Positions 1 to 9,737 of a stretch of DNA of 64,000 nucleotides are shown in pieces. The stretch is taken from assembly GCF_001022965.1 (NCBI RefSeq), contig NZ_LECZ01000023.1, forward strand, positions 248,001-312,000. The letters run 5' to 3'. Each line of letters opens with the position of its first letter. Position 1 is the first letter of the stretch. Source of the DNA: Enterobacter genomosp. O. Its GTDB lineage: Bacteria; Pseudomonadota; Gammaproteobacteria; Enterobacterales; Enterobacteriaceae. Made by a program: the position numbers and the translations under genes. A model generated the notes under the pieces. That model worked only from the letters and a program-made list of their open reading frames with translations, did not search any database and was not told where the DNA came from.

Positions 1-335
1 TAGCTTTGCTCCCGGTCATCGATGCCCGGCTGCATGACGATGATGCGCACCAGCTGCTGCTGGCCCGGCGCCAGCGCGGTCATCGCCGGGCTGCTGACGA
101 CCTCATCGGTGGCGGCTAAGACATCCTGACCGTTTTTCTGTGTCCATTCGTATACCCGTATCTGCGCATGAATGGCTGCTTTTCCACTGTTGGTGAGGGT
201 GACCGCTGTTGCTCTTTGACCGCTTTGCAGATCGAGCGTGACGGGTGCCACCTGCAGCGTGGCGGCCAGCGCGTAGCGTGACAGCAGCGCCAGCATCGTG
301 AGCCACAGAATGAGGCAGGGAAGATAACGACGCAC
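1..335 (-). CDS. Periplasmic pilus chaperone, PapD-like (partial, runs off the left edge)
   Basis: About 111 codons of the N-terminal part are visible. The start is taken as the GTG at 335, two bases after the stop of the upstream pilin gene, which suggests tight coupling. The protein opens with a hydrophobic signal peptide ending near ALA, followed by an immunoglobulin-like PapD N-domain: alternating strands with TLDLQSGQRA, VTLTNSG and VRIIV-type strands. Family knowledge: such chaperones hold pilin subunits in the periplasm and pass them to an outer-membrane usher. Next to a spore-coat-U pilin this is most likely the chaperone of a Csu-type (archaic) chaperone-usher pilus; the usher and tip adhesin would be expected beyond the window. 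The chaperone fold is clear; the exact pilus class is inferred from its neighbour. Confidence 0.82.
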   Translation of the reverse strand, partial: MRRYLPCLILWLTMLALLSRYALAATLQVAPVTLDLQSGQRATAVTLTNSGKAAIHAQIRVYEWTQKNGQDVLAATDEVVSSPAMTALAPGQQQLVRIIVMQPGIDDREQS

Positions 336-337
336 GA

Positions 338-835
338 TCAGTACACCAGGTTTAAGGTAATGTCGTCGCTGTAGGCCCCTGCCTGTGCGGTCGTCAGGGC
401 GCCTGCGTCAATCACGCCATAGAGCGTCTCTTTCTGCTCCTGACCGTTGCCGGTGTCGGTTAGCCCATCGGTGCTGGTGATTTGCGTCTGTTTGCCCTCG
501 TCAGCAAAGAGTTTCCAGGCAATCTTCTGTGCGCCCGTTTCGCCGTTTTCCGGCTTCAGCCAGAAGGTGCCGTTCTCGCTGCCGTCGTTGCTGATGGCGG
601 AGAGAGTGAACGGAGTACCGTTGGTACAGACGATATCAACCTGCGTGCTGGCCTGGATTTCGCTCGATTCATCCGAGCCGTGGCGCGAGAAATTGAGGTC
701 GTTGGCTTTGAGGGTGCACGATTTCACGACCTCAAGTGAGACGTGCATCGTCGCGCTTGCGGTACTGTCTGCGGCGATCGCGGCGGCAGGAAGCAGGAGA
801 GCGGAACAACATACAGCAGTGGTGATAATTTTCAT
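338..835 (-). CDS. Spore coat protein U domain pilin subunit (SCPU/Csu-type)
   Basis: 165 residues from the ATG at 835, preceded by AGGA at good spacing; a longer reading to 937 has no ribosome site and would hide the signal peptide. The first ~20 residues form a signal peptide (MKIITTAVCC, then a leucine/alanine core, cleavage near AIAA). The mature part is a beta-rich domain with two cysteines (SCTLKAN and IVCTNG) that probably form the disulfide typical of SCPU proteins, and a C-terminal strand ending NLVY. Family knowledge: SCPU proteins are subunits of secreted Csu-type pili involved in biofilm attachment. It sits 32 bp after a LuxR-type regulator gene and directly before the chaperone gene, so it is likely co-transcribed with both. 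Confidence 0.85.
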   Translation of the reverse strand: MKIITTAVCCSALLLPAAAIAADSTASATMHVSLEVVKSCTLKANDLNFSRHGSDESSEIQASTQVDIVCTNGTPFTLSAISNDGSENGTFWLKPENGETGAQKIAWKLFADEGKQTQITSTDGLTDTGNGQEQKETLYGVIDAGALTTAQAGAYSDDITLNLVY

Positions 836-867
836 GATCGTATTTCCTGACGTGAGTAACAGTGCAA

Positions 868-1410
868 TTACAAAGAGAATGACTGAGCGTCCAGCAGGCA
901 GAGTTTTCGATGGAATTCCGCCAGGCTGTGACAGCAAAATTTGTTCATCGCGTTACGCTTGTGGGTGTAGATCGTTTTAGGTGACTTATTGAGAATTTTT
1001 GCGATACGAACCGGGCTGAATCCTTTATGTAGCAGCATGCAAACCCGCATCTCCTGATACGAGAGCGTGGCAGCGTTTTCGAAGGAAAATGTCGTATCGC
1101 TAAAGCAGCGGCTCAGCTGCGCAAGAGACAGGTTGTCCGCGACCACTCTGACCCGCTCGCTGCGCAGCCAGGCGTTAATGTCGCTGACCCAGGCCGCATC
1201 CGTAAAAATCAGCCAGTTCTGTGCGGCGGGCGTGCCGAGCAGCCGTTCCTGCAGGCGGGTAAGCCCGTGCGGATCAACGCTGTTGATCCAATACATCTCA
1301 GGACGGGGTGTCACGGCCGTCGAAATCATTGAATGGAGGCCAAGCCATAAAAAAGCATTGTCGCTCAGAACGATGACCTGATAACCAGCATTAGGAATGA
1401 AGGGCGTCAT
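868..1410 (-). CDS. LuxR-type HTH transcriptional regulator linked to the pilus genes
   Basis: 180 residues. The N-terminal ~105 residues look like a receiver-like fold (QVIVLSDNAF, then NWLIFTDAAW) but lack an obvious acidic pocket and phospho-aspartate context, so phosphorylation is unlikely. The C-terminal ~65 residues are a LuxR/GerE helix-turn-helix (LSYQEMRVCMLLHKGFS, then SPKTIYTHKRNAM). The recognition helix follows the KTI-x3-K-x2-AM pattern seen in RcsB and its partners YjjQ and BglJ. The start codon overlaps the stop of the upstream EAL gene in an ATGA, so the two are translationally coupled. Likely role, by inference: control of the downstream pilus genes. Confidence 0.82.
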   Translation of the reverse strand: MTPFIPNAGYQVIVLSDNAFLWLGLHSMISTAVTPRPEMYWINSVDPHGLTRLQERLLGTPAAQNWLIFTDAAWVSDINAWLRSERVRVVADNLSLAQLSRCFSDTTFSFENAATLSYQEMRVCMLLHKGFSPVRIAKILNKSPKTIYTHKRNAMNKFCCHSLAEFHRKLCLLDAQSFSL

Positions 1411-2090
1411 TTTTTACCCCACAGATAGCCCTGGCCGTAGTCGGCCACGCTGGCGCGGGCCAGCGCGAAATCCCCTGCGGTTTCGATGCCTTCTATCAGC
1501 ACCTTGCTGGCGACGCGCTTGCACTGGCGGGTGAGATGCAGGAACTTCGCCTGCTCGGTGCGCCCGCTCCAGAAGGTATGCTTGTCAATTTTGACGCCGC
1601 AGAAGCGAATTTGGCTGGTCAGAAGATCGGGTAGAATGTCTTCGCAGACGTCGTCAGCCCACACTTCGATCCCCCACTGATGGAGCGTCGCGATGCATAT
1701 CCGCAGAGCCCGGCTTTGCGTGGCGTCGAGCTGTACCAGCGTATGGAGGTCGGTGACCTCGATAGCAAGCCTCTCCGGGCAGGGGGTCTCTTCTTTTAGC
1801 CTGTGGAGGAAGTCCGTTTCCAGCAGCAAATCCGATGTTGCGTTGAGATAATACTTTTCTCCCTCCTCGCAAAACATGGCATGACGAAGCTGCGCAAAGA
1901 AGTGCGCCTTACGCTGCGTCGAGGACATCGAGCCAAAGTAGTCTTCGAGATCGACGTGGGGCTTTGCAGTGGACAGTACCTCCCAGGCAATCACATTTTC
2001 GCTGCGCAGTGCCCGGATGGATTCGAACTTATAGCCGGTTAGCATGATAAAAGTGCGTAATGCTCCGTGGTGATTTATGGAGCTGCACAT
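1407..2090 (-). CDS. EAL-domain protein (c-di-GMP phosphodiesterase-like), first gene of the pilus operon
   Basis: Up to 227 residues; an alternative ATG at 2045 would remove 15 residues and neither start has a strong ribosome site. The protein is a single EAL domain with no sensory or membrane part. The signature is EVL (Glu37) rather than EAL. Residues that bind metal or catalyse in active enzymes are present: Asn83, Glu111 (EVT), Asp146-Asp147, Lys167 (KID), Glu200 (EGIET) and Gln220 (GQGY). Loop 6, normally DDFG-x-G, reads DDVCED and has lost its glycines. It could be an active phosphodiesterase or a c-di-GMP-binding regulator. Stop overlaps the start of the LuxR-type gene. Confidence 0.8.
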   Translation of the reverse strand: MCSSINHHGALRTFIMLTGYKFESIRALRSENVIAWEVLSTAKPHVDLEDYFGSMSSTQRKAHFFAQLRHAMFCEEGEKYYLNATSDLLLETDFLHRLKEETPCPERLAIEVTDLHTLVQLDATQSRALRICIATLHQWGIEVWADDVCEDILPDLLTSQIRFCGVKIDKHTFWSGRTEQAKFLHLTRQCKRVASKVLIEGIETAGDFALARASVADYGQGYLWGKK

Positions 2091-2194
2091 GTTATGGATT
2101 TGTCTTTTTGCGGGATATTTATAAATTAAACTGGTTTATATAAAGTGTTTTCATCTAATTTATAATGATTATATAGAATTATTTATTTTCATAA
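2091..2194 (-). promoter_or_regulatory. AT-rich upstream region of the EAL/LuxR/pilin operon
   Basis: About 100 bp between the opgB hairpin and the EAL gene, very AT-rich unlike the flanks, with several TATAAT-like sequences on the minus strand (for example TATATAAT around 2167-2174). It must hold the promoter of the minus-strand operon. AT-richness fits H-NS binding, which is an inference from composition only. No RcsB or LuxR box could be assigned with confidence. Confidence 0.45.
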
Positions 2195-2217
2195 GTGCCC
2201 GGCGGAATGCCGGGCAC
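2195..2217 (-). terminator. Hairpin downstream of opgB
   Basis: Perfect 9-bp arms (GTGCCCGGC and GCCGGGCAC) around a 5-base loop, 8 bp after the opgB stop and followed in the minus direction by an AT-rich run with only short T stretches. Likely transcription terminator or mRNA end for opgB. Confidence 0.6.
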
Positions 2218-2224
2218 GCGCGCG

Positions 2225-4522
2225 TTAGCCCTGTGTACCGACGATTTTGATTTCTACCATGCCAATCCCGATCTCACGCGGAGAGTGTCCAAGGATATTC
2301 CCCTCATTGGTCGACTGCGGGTCTGGCGGGACAATCACCAGCGTATTGCTGCGCGATGGGTTGTCAAAATGCAGCGTGTGCGTGGATACATCGTTTCCAA
2401 GCGTCAGGGTCTGTTCCCGATCGCCCACGCGGACCGGCACGGGCTTGTTGGCATTGGGCCCGTACGCTCTTGCCGTGATCACAAGGTCAAATTGTTCAGG
2501 CAGGGGATGGGCGTACTCAATTTTCACCTCGTTGCCCAGCTGCGCGTTGGACCAGCGTCCCCAGGACTCCGGACGCGAGATGCCGCTAAACTGCTTCACC
2601 TCTTCCGGCGCGCCGGCCACGTTAAAGATAAAGCTGTCCGCCTTGTAGCGAATATCGTTGTCGACGACTTTCAGCATGTCGACGTTGTGCTGATAGCGCG
2701 CGGTATCAATTACCGTATCTTTGAACGCGGTTTTGCCTTTCCACTGGGCTTTGTCCACGTGCTGCACGGTTTGCTCCCCGCCAAGCTGGCCCTGAGAGAC
2801 GCACCAGTCGGTTGAGAGTGCCAGCGGCTGCGACCAGAGCTGGCCCATTTTGTAGCACCTGTCCACCCAGACGAAGTTATCGCGGGGGGCAAAATCGGCC
2901 AGCTGATAGCGCAGCGGCGCGGAATACTCGCTTTCCGGCAGCGGCTCGACGCGGCCCTCAGACACGCGCAAAAGCAGCGGCAGACGGAAGTTGCTGCCCG
3001 AGAAGGCAATGGTGTTTTTATCCCGATCGATGGTGAAGTCTTTCATCTCTTTAGGGAAATTCCACAGGCGAATGATGTCGGGCTTCCAGGCGAGGATTTT
3101 TTCCTTCATGTTGAGGAACACTTCCGACAGGGATTGCCCCGACAGCGTGCTGCGGCCAAGGCCAATAAAGTTGTCCCCGCCCAGAATGTCCAGCACGGTT
3201 GCGCCGTTATCCATGGAGTTGCGTTTGGTGGCGATCGTCTCCTGCTGCGGCTGGTCGCCGCGCAGCACGAAGAACAGGTTGCTGCGATCCTGCTTGCTGA
3301 GCTGGTCCCACGCGCTGTTTTTCATCGCCAGATGGTCAGACGAGACGACGATGACGGTGTTTTTAAACCAGGGCGAGGCTTTGATTTTCTCGACCAGCGC
3401 GGCGATGTGCTCCTGGCTACAGGTCACGGCGCTGAAGGATTTGTTGTTTTTGCCGTCCACATCATAGCTTTTGCGTTTGCAGGTGCGCGAGACGAACCCG
3501 TCCGGATGGTGGGTGTCCACCGTCAGCGCAAAGAGCGAGAAGCGTTTGCCGGTGCGGGAGAGTTCCTCGAATTTCTTCCAGGTTTCGTCCAGCACCGTAT
3601 CGTCATAGAAGCCCCAGTCGTTGCGGTAGCTCGGATCGGCAACCGTTGTTTTTAACTCTTCTGAGCCATACAGGTGATCGAAGCCGTGGGATTTCAGGAA
3701 CACGTCTTTTCCGGCGAAGCGCAGGTTTGCCCCCTGCATGAAATAGTTTTCGTAGCCGGAGTTTTTCAGGATATCGCCGAGGCAAATATTTTGTGGGAAG
3801 AACGTCGACATCGAGGCTGAGGCGTTACCTTCAAAAGGCGCGAACAGCGGGATGCCGCACTGGGAGGCAACCATCCCGGCGATGGTGTAATCCGTACCCG
3901 GCAGCTGCATGGTGCGGCTGAAATCGAGGCCTTCGTTTTTGAGAGCGCCCAGGTCTGGCGTCAGATTCGGAAACGCGTCGTTATCAAAATACGTGCGCTC
4001 CAGGCTTTCACCGTAGATATAGACCAGATTGAGCTTCGGGTTGGCGATCGTTTTCGACGGCTCTTTGTAGTAGGCCGCGAAATCCGGATCGCCGTCGCGA
4101 GACTGGGATTTCACCAGTTCGGTGATCTGATGGAACGCCGGGCTGGCGTCCACGGAGGCCAGCGCCAGGAATAGCGCCAGCAGGCTATAGCCATGATGGT
4201 GCGGATGATGGCGGCGTCGACGCAGGACCCAGGCCAGCGCGCCAAAAATCGTCACCAGCGCAATGACGAGGCCCAGCCCCGGAAGTATGTACTTACCCAC
4301 ACCCGCGCCCGTCAGGCTATTCGTCAGGGTGTAAAGCACGGCATCGTTAATACCGTCGCCGGTAAAGTAATCGCTGGCGTATAGGGTAATGTTTAAAATA
4401 ATAAAAATGCCGAGCACCACCAGCGTGGCGATAAACCACCAGGTGTTGCGGCCGGCTTTGCAGGCATAGACGCCGACAGAAGCCAGAAAAAGGATAAGGG
4501 ACATTAGTTCTGACAACAGCAT
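2225..4522 (-). CDS. opgB: Phosphoglycerol transferase I
   Basis: 765 residues against 763 in E. coli, same position next to yjjA-dnaC. OpgB (MdoB) moves phosphoglycerol from phosphatidylglycerol onto osmoregulated periplasmic glucans. About four hydrophobic segments in the first ~140 residues anchor it in the inner membrane (the opening [13 protein letters not shown] helix is the first). A periplasmic alkaline-phosphatase/sulfatase-like domain follows, with the metal-site pieces [12 protein letters not shown] and GTDYTIAGM, later DTHHPDGF and [11 protein letters not shown]. The C-terminal ~250 residues form the extra domain found in long OpgB proteins. Transcribed alone, with a hairpin after its stop. 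Confidence 0.96.
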   Translation of the reverse strand: MLLSELMSLILFLASVGVYACKAGRNTWWFIATLVVLGIFIILNITLYASDYFTGDGINDAVLYTLTNSLTGAGVGKYILPGLGLVIALVTIFGALAWVLRRRRHHPHHHGYSLLALFLALASVDASPAFHQITELVKSQSRDGDPDFAAYYKEPSKTIANPKLNLVYIYGESLERTYFDNDAFPNLTPDLGALKNEGLDFSRTMQLPGTDYTIAGMVASQCGIPLFAPFEGNASASMSTFFPQNICLGDILKNSGYENYFMQGANLRFAGKDVFLKSHGFDHLYGSEELKTTVADPSYRNDWGFYDDTVLDETWKKFEELSRTGKRFSLFALTVDTHHPDGFVSRTCKRKSYDVDGKNNKSFSAVTCSQEHIAALVEKIKASPWFKNTVIVVSSDHLAMKNSAWDQLSKQDRSNLFFVLRGDQPQQETIATKRNSMDNGATVLDILGGDNFIGLGRSTLSGQSLSEVFLNMKEKILAWKPDIIRLWNFPKEMKDFTIDRDKNTIAFSGSNFRLPLLLRVSEGRVEPLPESEYSAPLRYQLADFAPRDNFVWVDRCYKMGQLWSQPLALSTDWCVSQGQLGGEQTVQHVDKAQWKGKTAFKDTVIDTARYQHNVDMLKVVDNDIRYKADSFIFNVAGAPEEVKQFSGISRPESWGRWSNAQLGNEVKIEYAHPLPEQFDLVITARAYGPNANKPVPVRVGDREQTLTLGNDVSTHTLHFDNPSRSNTLVIVPPDPQSTNEGNILGHSPREIGIGMVEIKIVGTQG

Positions 4523-4786
4523 ATCCTCATGACGCCAGGTGCTTCGCTGGCTAACTGTTTATTTTTTGGGTCATACACTGTAATTGCGATGTCGTTAAGC
4601 TGCAATTTTAGTGTCACGAAAGTGTGCTGTTGTTAGGATTTGGTTTAGAAAATCGTTTTTATGAAGAAGGTCGCATCCTGACAAACGGACGCTGAGACGG
4701 TGGCAGGTGGGAAAAACGCTCATTTAACGCCGCGGTGCAAGACTATCGCATTAAACGCGGCGTGTTGTGGCAGAAAATGGGGCGGA
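4523..4786. other. Intergenic region between opgB and yjjA
   Basis: 264 bp without a plausible gene. It should hold the opgB promoter near its right-hand start. A GCCGCG/CGCGGC inverted repeat with a long loop lies at about 4728-4763 downstream of yjjA, a weak candidate for an mRNA end. Nothing else stands out. Confidence 0.4.
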
Positions 4787-5269
4787 TCAGGAGAGGAAAT
4801 TAACGCCTTGTTTCAGCACCAGATCGCAGGCTTTGGTTTTCACCTGTTTCGCCAGAGAAGAGTTGCCGAGGGTGCTCAGGTTAAGCTGCTGACCGTTCTG
4901 CGCGTTAAGCAGACCCTGAATACCGTCCATATAGTTGGTATCCGCTTTCTGCTCTTGGGTATCCAGACCCAGCTTACCCAGCACCTGGTTTTTCACGTTT
5001 TGCGCGTCGGTTACGGAAGCCAGTTTTTGCTTCGCGCAATATTCCAGAATTCCCGCCGCGTTGTTCATCGTGCCCGCGCTCAGGCTCTGGCTGCTGTTGC
5101 CCAGCAGGCTGGTGAGGGAAGAGGCGGAAAGCCCGCCCTGAGAGCTGCTGCTCTCTTTGCTCAGCTCGTTTGCCGCGCTTGAGAGGGACTCCTGCCAGGA
5201 TGCCGCTTGCGCTGCGCCGGAAACCAGCAGGGCGCCTAAAAAGGTGCTGATAACAATCTGTTTTTTCAT
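4787..5269 (-). CDS. yjjA: YjjA, DUF2501 family exported protein
   Basis: 160 residues with a clear signal peptide (MKKQIVISTFLGALLVSGAAQA) and a Ser/Gln/Leu-rich mature part with two cysteines (EYCAKQ and KACDLV) that may form a disulfide. It matches the E. coli YjjA position between opgB and dnaC. DUF2501 proteins have no established biochemical role that I know of; periplasmic location is inferred from the signal peptide. Lies 84 bp after the dnaC stop's upstream neighbour on the same strand, so it may be separately transcribed. Confidence 0.88.
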   Translation of the reverse strand: MKKQIVISTFLGALLVSGAAQAASWQESLSSAANELSKESSSSQGGLSASSLTSLLGNSSQSLSAGTMNNAAGILEYCAKQKLASVTDAQNVKNQVLGKLGLDTQEQKADTNYMDGIQGLLNAQNGQQLNLSTLGNSSLAKQVKTKACDLVLKQGVNFLS

Positions 5270-5353
5270 AATGGCTTTCTCAAAAAGGTCCGTTTTGGGC
5301 CGGAAAGGGTTCCAGTATATACCTCTACCCGGCCGGCGATTCCTGGAACTGTC

Positions 5354-6091
5354 TTAATACTCTTTGCCGGTGACGCGGCTGCGGTAACTTTCCCAGTCGA
5401 AAATGACGTACAGACTGTTACCCAGCTTCATGCGGTCCATGACGCGTTCCCCCAGCAGGCGGGTCATCTCGTCGATATTGTGGTTCGTCAGCATGCCGGT
5501 GGGGCGTTTGGACGAGGAGCGGCGATCGACAATCTGGTTAATGATCACCTTTTCATAGCGGGATTCCGTCTGAACGCCAATCTCATCGATGACCAGCAGA
5601 TCCACATTACTCAGATCGTTAAGCAGCTGCTCTTCGCTCGTTTCGCGGTTGTTGAAGGTGTCTTTCATCGCGGACATGATATCGGCCACGGTGATGATGA
5701 GGACCGATTTCCCGCGCAGAAGCAGTTCGTTGCAGATAGCGGCGGCGAGGTGGTTTTTACCGGTGCCCGGCTTGCCGCTAAAGATGAAGCTGGCGATGTT
5801 GCCGTCGAATTCATCAACGTACTGACGTGCGGCGGCGAGGGCGTGCATCTGCCCGTTGGTCTCAATTTTGTAATTATCAAACGAGCAGTTCTGATGCAGG
5901 GGACGAATACCGGAACGGTTAAAGGTGCGCTGCATTTTCATCGCCCGATTTTCGCGGGCGAGCGCGGCAGCGCGGATCTCTCCTTGCTCTTTTTGCCACG
6001 CCAGCAGCTCTTCGCCCGTTGTGAAAGCGGGCTTCACGTTGGCAGGCATCATTTTTTGCAGTCGTTTCATCAGGTCGCCGACGTTCTTCAT
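5354..6091 (-). CDS. dnaC: DnaC, replicative helicase loader
   Basis: 245 residues, the usual length. DnaC is the AAA+ ATPase that opens and loads the DnaB helicase at the origin and during PriA-dependent restart. The N-terminal ~60 residues are the DnaB-binding region. Walker A is GKPGTGKN at residues 106-113 and Walker B is LLVIDE ending at Asp169-Glu170; an arginine-rich AAA+ tail ends at SRVTGKEY. Its start overlaps the dnaT stop by 4 bp (ATGA), as in the E. coli dnaTC unit. Confidence 0.97.
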   Translation of the reverse strand: MKNVGDLMKRLQKMMPANVKPAFTTGEELLAWQKEQGEIRAAALARENRAMKMQRTFNRSGIRPLHQNCSFDNYKIETNGQMHALAAARQYVDEFDGNIASFIFSGKPGTGKNHLAAAICNELLLRGKSVLIITVADIMSAMKDTFNNRETSEEQLLNDLSNVDLLVIDEIGVQTESRYEKVIINQIVDRRSSSKRPTGMLTNHNIDEMTRLLGERVMDRMKLGNSLYVIFDWESYRSRVTGKEY

Positions 6092-6633
6092 TTCGCACCT
6101 CGGAATCCACTGGGGATCTGTTTATCCGGTTCGGAAAACGCGTTGATATCGCGTTTTGGCTGCCCATTGTTGCCAGCGCGGGTGATTTGAAGATGACGCG
6201 CGAGCTTTTGCTGCCACTGAATGTGGGTGAAGACTTTCCCTTCCGCCTGCCACCAGGCGGTAAACGCGGCGAGCTCTTCGGCGGTGGCCGGCTGGGTTAG
6301 CGCAATGCCCCACAGCGCGGCTTGACGCTGGAAATCCGCGTCCGGCTGCCAGCCCGCGTACAGGGCAAATTTTCCCATCGGCACGGTCACGGGGACGTTA
6401 ACCGGTTCATCAAAGAACTGGTTGTCCAGCGTGATATCGCTCGCCGGGCGCGACAGCTGCGCTTCTATCTCCAGAAGCTGTGCCAGACGTTCCGGTGTGA
6501 TTGCGTAAAACGCCGGAGCGTTGTCGGCAAAAACCGCAACCGTGCCACCGTCGGCGTGAGTCAACACACCGCGCGGGTCGCGCATAAAGGCATCAATACC
6601 AGCAATGCTGGTGGTCAGAATTCTGGAAGACAT
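6088..6633 (-). CDS. dnaT: DnaT, primosomal protein I
   Basis: 181 residues (179 in E. coli). DnaT bridges PriA/PriB and DnaBC during replication restart at stalled forks. The N-terminal part ([16 protein letters not shown]) is the oligomerisation region; the C-terminal part with [22 protein letters not shown] is the conserved DNA-binding DnaT segment shared with phage replication proteins. It is coupled to dnaC by an ATGA overlap. In E. coli yjjB lies directly beyond; here a repeat and the ohr/ohrR/tetR block intervene. Confidence 0.95.
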   Translation of the reverse strand: MSSRILTTSIAGIDAFMRDPRGVLTHADGGTVAVFADNAPAFYAITPERLAQLLEIEAQLSRPASDITLDNQFFDEPVNVPVTVPMGKFALYAGWQPDADFQRQAALWGIALTQPATAEELAAFTAWWQAEGKVFTHIQWQQKLARHLQITRAGNNGQPKRDINAFSEPDKQIPSGFRGAK

Positions 6634-6719
6634 AACGCTTACTCTACTGATAACGACGGGCGTGATATGGGCTTATGGTAGCACAGAGAGGATGAGGGAA
6701 TGGAGGGGATTTCCCCAGT

Positions 6720-6769
6720 GGCGCTGCGCTTACCGGGGGTACAGTCGTAGGTCTGATAAGCGCAGCGCC
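6720..6769. repeat. REP/BIME-like palindromic repeat between dnaT and ohr
   Basis: A perfect 13-bp inverted repeat (GGCGCTGCGCTTA and its complement) separated by 24 bp, with the GCGCTGCGCTTACC core typical of enterobacterial REP elements. It sits 12 bp after the ohr stop and can fold as an mRNA 3'-end hairpin. Confidence 0.7.
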
Positions 6770-6781
6770 ATCAGGCAGTTA

Positions 6782-7210
6782 TCACGCGATGATATTCAGG
6801 GTCACGTCGATGTTGCCGCGGGTCGCGTTAGAATACGGGCAAACGATGTGTGCGGCATCCACCAGCTTTTTGGCTTCCGCGGGATCCATACCTTCAACGT
6901 GGATGTTCAGTTTTGCTTCAATACCAAAGCCGGTTGGCAGCGGGCCAATACCCACTTCGCCTTCAATAAAGGCGTCTTTTGGCAGGGTAAATTTGTCGCG
7001 TGCGGCCACGAACTTCATCGCGCCCAGGAAGCAGGCAGAGTAGCCCGCCGCAAACAGCTGCTCAGGGTTAGTCACTTCTCCGCCCATGCCGCCCATCTCT
7101 TTTGGCACGCCCAGTTTTACATCCAGTACGCCATCGGAAGAGGTCGCGCGGCCGTCACGGCCACCGGTTGCTTTTGCTTTGGCGGTATAAACAACTTTTT
7201 CTAAAGACAT
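6782..7210 (-). CDS. ohr: Organic hydroperoxide resistance protein, Ohr
   Basis: 142 residues, typical of Ohr. Ohr is a thiol peroxidase of the OsmC/Ohr superfamily that reduces organic and fatty-acid hydroperoxides with lipoylated proteins as reductant. Both reactive cysteines are present: Cys60 in GYSACFLG and Cys124 in [12 protein letters not shown]. The Ohr subfamily motif around [10 protein letters not shown] separates it from OsmC. It lies 83 bp downstream of ohrR on the same strand, with its own candidate operator in between. E. coli lacks ohr, so this is an accessory gene here. A lipoate ligase (lplA) is also in the window, though not adjacent. Confidence 0.95.
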   Translation of the reverse strand: MSLEKVVYTAKAKATGGRDGRATSSDGVLDVKLGVPKEMGGMGGEVTNPEQLFAAGYSACFLGAMKFVAARDKFTLPKDAFIEGEVGIGPLPTGFGIEAKLNIHVEGMDPAEAKKLVDAAHIVCPYSNATRGNIDVTLNIIA

Positions 7211-7237
7211 GGCAGGTTCCTCATTTTCATTAATATG

Positions 7238-7258
7238 CGCTATTAAATAGCGTGCGAT
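7238..7258 (-). promoter_or_regulatory. Candidate OhrR operator upstream of ohr
   Basis: Perfect inverted repeat with 7-bp arms (CGCTATT and AATAGCG) around one base at 7238-7252, extended on the minus strand by ATCGCAC. The minus-strand motif TCGCACGCTAT recurs with one change (TCGCACACTAT) just upstream of ohrR. Shared sites at both genes fit autoregulated control by OhrR. Confidence 0.55.
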
Positions 7259-7293
7259 ATATGTGGTTAAATAAAGACGCGTAAAGTATAGCC

Positions 7294-7746
7294 TTACGCG
7301 TGCTGAATATGTTGTCGCAAAAGCTCCAGCTGCTGCTTAAGCGTGAGCAGCGTGTCGGTATCACACTGCGCTGCGCATCCCACCGCATGGGGGATACCCG
7401 CTGCCTGCTGCTGAAGTTCACGTCCCGCTTCACTCAGGGTGACGGCGACCTGACGTTCATCCTTGCGCGAGCGCTGACGATTTATCAGTCCGGCGCTTTC
7501 CAGACGTTTCAGCAGCGGCGTCAGGGTTGCAGAGTCCAGAAACAGCCGCTCACCGATGTCCGACACCGTGACGTCATCCTGCTCCCACAGCACCAGCATT
7601 ACCAGGTATTGCGGGTAGGTCAGGTTCAGCGGTGCCAGCAGCTGCCGGTACAGCTTATTAAGCGCCAGATTTGCCGAATAGAGGGCAAAGCAGAGCTGAT
7701 TATCCAGCTTAAGCGCAGCGTTTACGTCGTGTGTTTTCGCGTTCAT
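7294..7746 (-). CDS. ohrR: OhrR, MarR-family organic peroxide sensor-repressor
   Basis: 150 residues from the ATG at 7746; a start at 7785 would add 13 residues and run through the candidate operator. The fold is MarR winged helix: [16 protein letters not shown] helix, [17 protein letters not shown], recognition helix [17 protein letters not shown] and wing [13 protein letters not shown]. Cys19 in NQLCFALYS is the peroxide-sensing cysteine of the family; Cys124 and Cys128 could serve as the resolving cysteine of the two-Cys type. Known family role: represses ohr until oxidised. The adjacent ohr gene and shared motif support this. Confidence 0.92.
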   Translation of the reverse strand: MNAKTHDVNAALKLDNQLCFALYSANLALNKLYRQLLAPLNLTYPQYLVMLVLWEQDDVTVSDIGERLFLDSATLTPLLKRLESAGLINRQRSRKDERQVAVTLSEAGRELQQQAAGIPHAVGCAAQCDTDTLLTLKQQLELLRQHIQHA

Positions 7747-7756
7747 GAGATGAATA

Positions 7757-7787
7757 TAGATAGTGTGCGATTTAATTGCAAGCAATT
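7757..7787 (-). promoter_or_regulatory. Candidate operator/promoter region of ohrR
   Basis: Contains the minus-strand motif TCGCACACTAT (7760-7770) shared with the ohr promoter, and an AATTGC/GCAATT inverted repeat with 2-bp spacer at 7774-7787 immediately before the end of the tetR gene. The AATTGC arms resemble the AT-rich dyads bound by OhrR in other bacteria. Assignment is by pattern only. Confidence 0.45.
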
Positions 7788-8429
7788 TTATGGGCAGGTA
7801 TAACGCAGGGCCACCTGAACGGCCATTTTACGATAGTGCTGGCGCTGGGCCTGCTCGTCTGCACCGTCTTCAAACAGCAGCGTAAAGGTGTAGCTGTTGG
7901 CTACGTAGTGAAAGCTGAAACTGCTTATCAGACGATGAAGATCGCGAGCGTCAACCGTCTGGCTGAAAAGCTGTTTTTCTTTACCCCGACGCAGGATCCC
8001 TTCCAGCAGGTCGAGCGCGCTACGGTTGACCTGGCGGAGATAGCTTGACTGCTGCATAAAGCGGCCGCGCTGCATGTTTTCCATGCAGATAATGCGGATG
8101 TAATCCGGGTGGTCGGCATGATAGTCAAAGGTGGCTTCAACCAGCTCAACCAGCGCTTCGACGGGCGGCATTCCTGACAGGCTGAGCGCTTTTTCACTGG
8201 CGCGAATCTGGGTGTAAACATGTTCCAGAACGAGAAGATAGAGATTCTCTTTATTCTTAAAATGGTAAACCACCATGCGTTTGGTGGTGCCTGCTTTCTC
8301 CGCGATCTGCTCCATGCGGGCACCGTTCAATCCATATTCGGCAAAAAGCGCGATAGCGCTCTGAAAAATTTTCTCTTTCAGGCTGGATTCTTCACTGTGC
8401 TCGGGGTGTTCGCTGCCGGGGTTAGCCAC
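7788..8429 (-). CDS. TetR/AcrR-family transcriptional regulator
   Basis: 213 residues from a GTG at 8429 with AAGGA just upstream. The N-terminal TetR helix-turn-helix is clear: [19 protein letters not shown], then [25 protein letters not shown]. The C-terminal ~140 residues form the all-helical ligand and dimer domain ([14 protein letters not shown] region), which resembles the RutR-like group. The ligand is unknown. It is transcribed in the same direction as ohrR, 41 bp apart, but its 3' end abuts the ohrR control region, so a shared function is not proven. Lies 67 bp after the yjjB stop. Not present at this place in E. coli. Confidence 0.85.
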   Translation of the reverse strand: MANPGSEHPEHSEESSLKEKIFQSAIALFAEYGLNGARMEQIAEKAGTTKRMVVYHFKNKENLYLLVLEHVYTQIRASEKALSLSGMPPVEALVELVEATFDYHADHPDYIRIICMENMQRGRFMQQSSYLRQVNRSALDLLEGILRRGKEKQLFSQTVDARDLHRLISSFSFHYVANSYTFTLLFEDGADEQAQRQHYRKMAVQVALRYTCP

Positions 8430-8496
8430 ATCCTTTCCTTATTTTCACCAGACGGTCCAGAAAGATTATCTCCATGGCAGCGAAATAACACAAATA

Positions 8497-9737
<1,241 letters not shown>

